Positions 63,064 through 64,000 of a stretch of 64,000 bases of DNA are shown here, piece after piece (position 1 is the first letter of the stretch; the number at the start of each line of letters is the position of its first letter). Origin of the DNA: Pseudomonas sp. DY-1 (GTDB lineage Bacteria; Pseudomonadota; Gammaproteobacteria; Pseudomonadales; Pseudomonadaceae); assembly GCF_003626975.1 (NCBI RefSeq), contig NZ_CP032616.1:5494001-5558000 (forward strand), given 5' to 3'. Under the pieces are notes generated by a model. The model ran no database searches. It was not told the origin of the DNA and was given only the letters and a program-made list of their open reading frames with translations. The position numbers and the translations under genes were made by a program.

Positions 63064-63525
63064 ATGCCTGTAGTGCTCGACAACTCCGCCGCAGTGCGGC
63101 GGGCCGCCATGGACCTACTGGCGCAGCGCGAGCATGGGCGATTCGAGCTGACGCGTAAGCTGCGTCAGCGCGGCGCCCCTCCTGAGTTGATCGACAGTGC
63201 CCTCGACCGTTTGACGGAAGAGGGCCTGCTCTCCGAATCCCGCTATCTCGAAAGCTTCATCGCCAGCCGCGCCCGCGGCGGCTATGGGCCGCAACGCATT
63301 CGCGAAGAGCTGGCCCAGCGCGGTCTTCCACGAAGCGATATCGACCTGGCCCTGCGCGAGGCTGATATCGACTGGAACGAACAGCTGCGCGAGGTCTGGC
63401 GTCGTAAGTTCAATCGGCAGCCCCAGGACGCCCGCGAGCGTGCTCAGCAGGGCCGCTTTCTCACCTACCGTGGCTATTCCATGGAGATGATCAGCCGTCT
63501 CCTGCGCGGTAGTTCCGACGACTGA
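63064..63525 (+). CDS. recX: Regulatory protein RecX
   Basis: A 153-residue helical protein that caps RecA filaments and restrains RecA. Three-helix repeats are seen, with [20 protein letters not shown] and [16 protein letters not shown] as family blocks. It is seven bases from recA with no terminator between, so it is probably made by readthrough of the recA transcript. Confidence 0.96.
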   Translation: MPVVLDNSAAVRRAAMDLLAQREHGRFELTRKLRQRGAPPELIDSALDRLTEEGLLSESRYLESFIASRARGGYGPQRIREELAQRGLPRSDIDLALREADIDWNEQLREVWRRKFNRQPQDARERAQQGRFLTYRGYSMEMISRLLRGSSDD

Positions 63526-63546
63526 CGTTCCATAAGGGCAGCCTTG

Positions 63547-63570
63547 AGCCATGCGCGGTCGCGCATGGCT
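63547..63570. other. Hairpin between recX and the LOG-family gene
   Basis: AGCCATGCGC and GCGCATGGCT form a ten-base perfect stem around GGTC between two convergent genes. No T-run follows on either side, so it is at most a weak terminator or a transcript-end stabiliser. Confidence 0.45.
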
Positions 63571-63603
63571 GGTCGCTGGATGGGATTGGTTGTGCTTGGC
63601 GGA

Positions 63604-64000
63604 TCAGACTTTGCTGGCCCAGTGTTGCGGCAGGTTGATGAAGTCGATCAGCTCGCGCAGGCGACCGTGGTCACGGCCATTGAAGCGAAATGCCAGGCGA
63701 ATGAGCTCACTGAACTCCGGCTCATCCTTCTCCGGCTCGAGATACGCTTGCTGACTGAAATCGCCCTCCAGGCATAGGTCTGCGAACTGCTCCCGAATCT
63801 GGTCGAGGGCCCGTCCGCTGAGCGAATGATTCATGCGAATCACAAAGCTGTTCTTCAGCCAGCGGCTGGAGTGGTAGTTGCGGTAGAACTGCGCGATTTC
63901 TGCTGCGGCTTCGTCGGCATTGCGCACTAGACGCATCAGGTTCATGTCGCTGGGCAGGATGTAGCGGTTGCGTTCCAGTTGCTCGTGGAGGAATCCGATG
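63604..64000 (-). CDS. LOG-family (TIGR00730-type) protein, N-terminus outside window
   Basis: The minus-strand frame ends at 63604 and is open to the right edge, giving 132 residues of the C-terminus. The sequence GFLHEQLERNRYILPSDMNL then RNADEAAAEIAQFYRNYHS resembles the end of longer LOG-family Rossmann-fold nucleotide hydrolases, after the nucleotide-binding part. That part, with the PGGxGT motif, would lie beyond the window, so the family call is by C-terminal resemblance. Convergent with recX. Confidence 0.6.
   Translation of the reverse strand, partial: IGFLHEQLERNRYILPSDMNLMRLVRNADEAAAEIAQFYRNYHSSRWLKNSFVIRMNHSLSGRALDQIREQFADLCLEGDFSQQAYLEPEKDEPEFSELIRLAFRFNGRDHGRLRELIDFINLPQHWASKV

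Overview
The window is a continuous piece of a high-GC Pseudomonas chromosome, almost entirely core housekeeping genes. The gene order plsB ... csdA-csdE ... dapD-dapC-glnD-map | rpsB-tsf-pyrH-frr-uppS-cdsA-dxr-rseP-bamA-skp-lpxD-fabZ-lpxA-lpxB-rnhB-dnaE-accA-tilS-pyrG-kdsA-eno-ftsB-ispD ... ispF-truD-surE-pcm-nlpD-rpoS-rsmZ-fdxA-mutS-cinA-recA-recX is the one I know from Pseudomonas. Having ndvB, dapE, rlmA and the small cold-shock gene beside plsB and the csd genes recalls P. putida-type genomes rather than P. aeruginosa PAO1, where I remember those genes lying elsewhere. That species inference rests on memory. I see no phage, insertion sequence, integron, CRISPR array, tRNA or rRNA gene.

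Layout. 1-2197: plsB, cut by the left edge. 2330-6926: a four-gene Gld-like ABC system (ATPase, permease, GldG-like protein, DUF4340 protein), the least understood unit here. 7253-7907: cold-shock gene with a long leader, converging on a small unknown gene that ends a dapE-rlmA operon. 7917-13971: rlmA, dapE, ndvB and an iron-type alcohol dehydrogenase, all minus. 14124-16583: the CSD/TcdA set for the ct6A tRNA modification. 16733-23575: a minus-strand run map-glnD-dapC-yffB-lysE-dapD joining lysine/diaminopimelate synthesis with PII nitrogen signalling.

23840-38271 reads rightwards through translation factors (rpsB, tsf, frr), UMP kinase, phospholipid and isoprenoid genes (uppS, cdsA, dxr), outer-membrane assembly (rseP, bamA, skp), lipid A synthesis (lpxD, fabZ, lpxA, lpxB) and rnhB. 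Many junctions overlap by 1-7 bases, which suggests translational coupling. 38378-49609 continues with dnaE, accA, tilS, pyrG, kdsA, eno, ftsB and ispD. A formaldehyde-detoxification set (gfnR, adhC, fghA; 49585-52628) separates ispD from ispF. 52682-57771 is ispF-truD-surE-pcm-nlpD-rpoS. The small RNA gene rsmZ follows with a GacA box, an AT-rich block, a promoter and a terminator, then fdxA, mutS, cinA, SOS-controlled recA, recX and a truncated LOG-family gene at the right edge.

The strongest non-coding signals are a PsrA-type box inside nlpD at the expected place for the rpoS promoter, the complete rsmZ unit, the long leaders of the cold-shock gene and rpsB, a heptamer repeat array before rpsB, a perfect 16-base palindrome between kdsA and eno, and a hairpin with a -10-like hexamer in its loop before dnaE. 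I found no clearly new defence or mobile system. The Gld-like ABC operon is the best candidate for undescribed biology.
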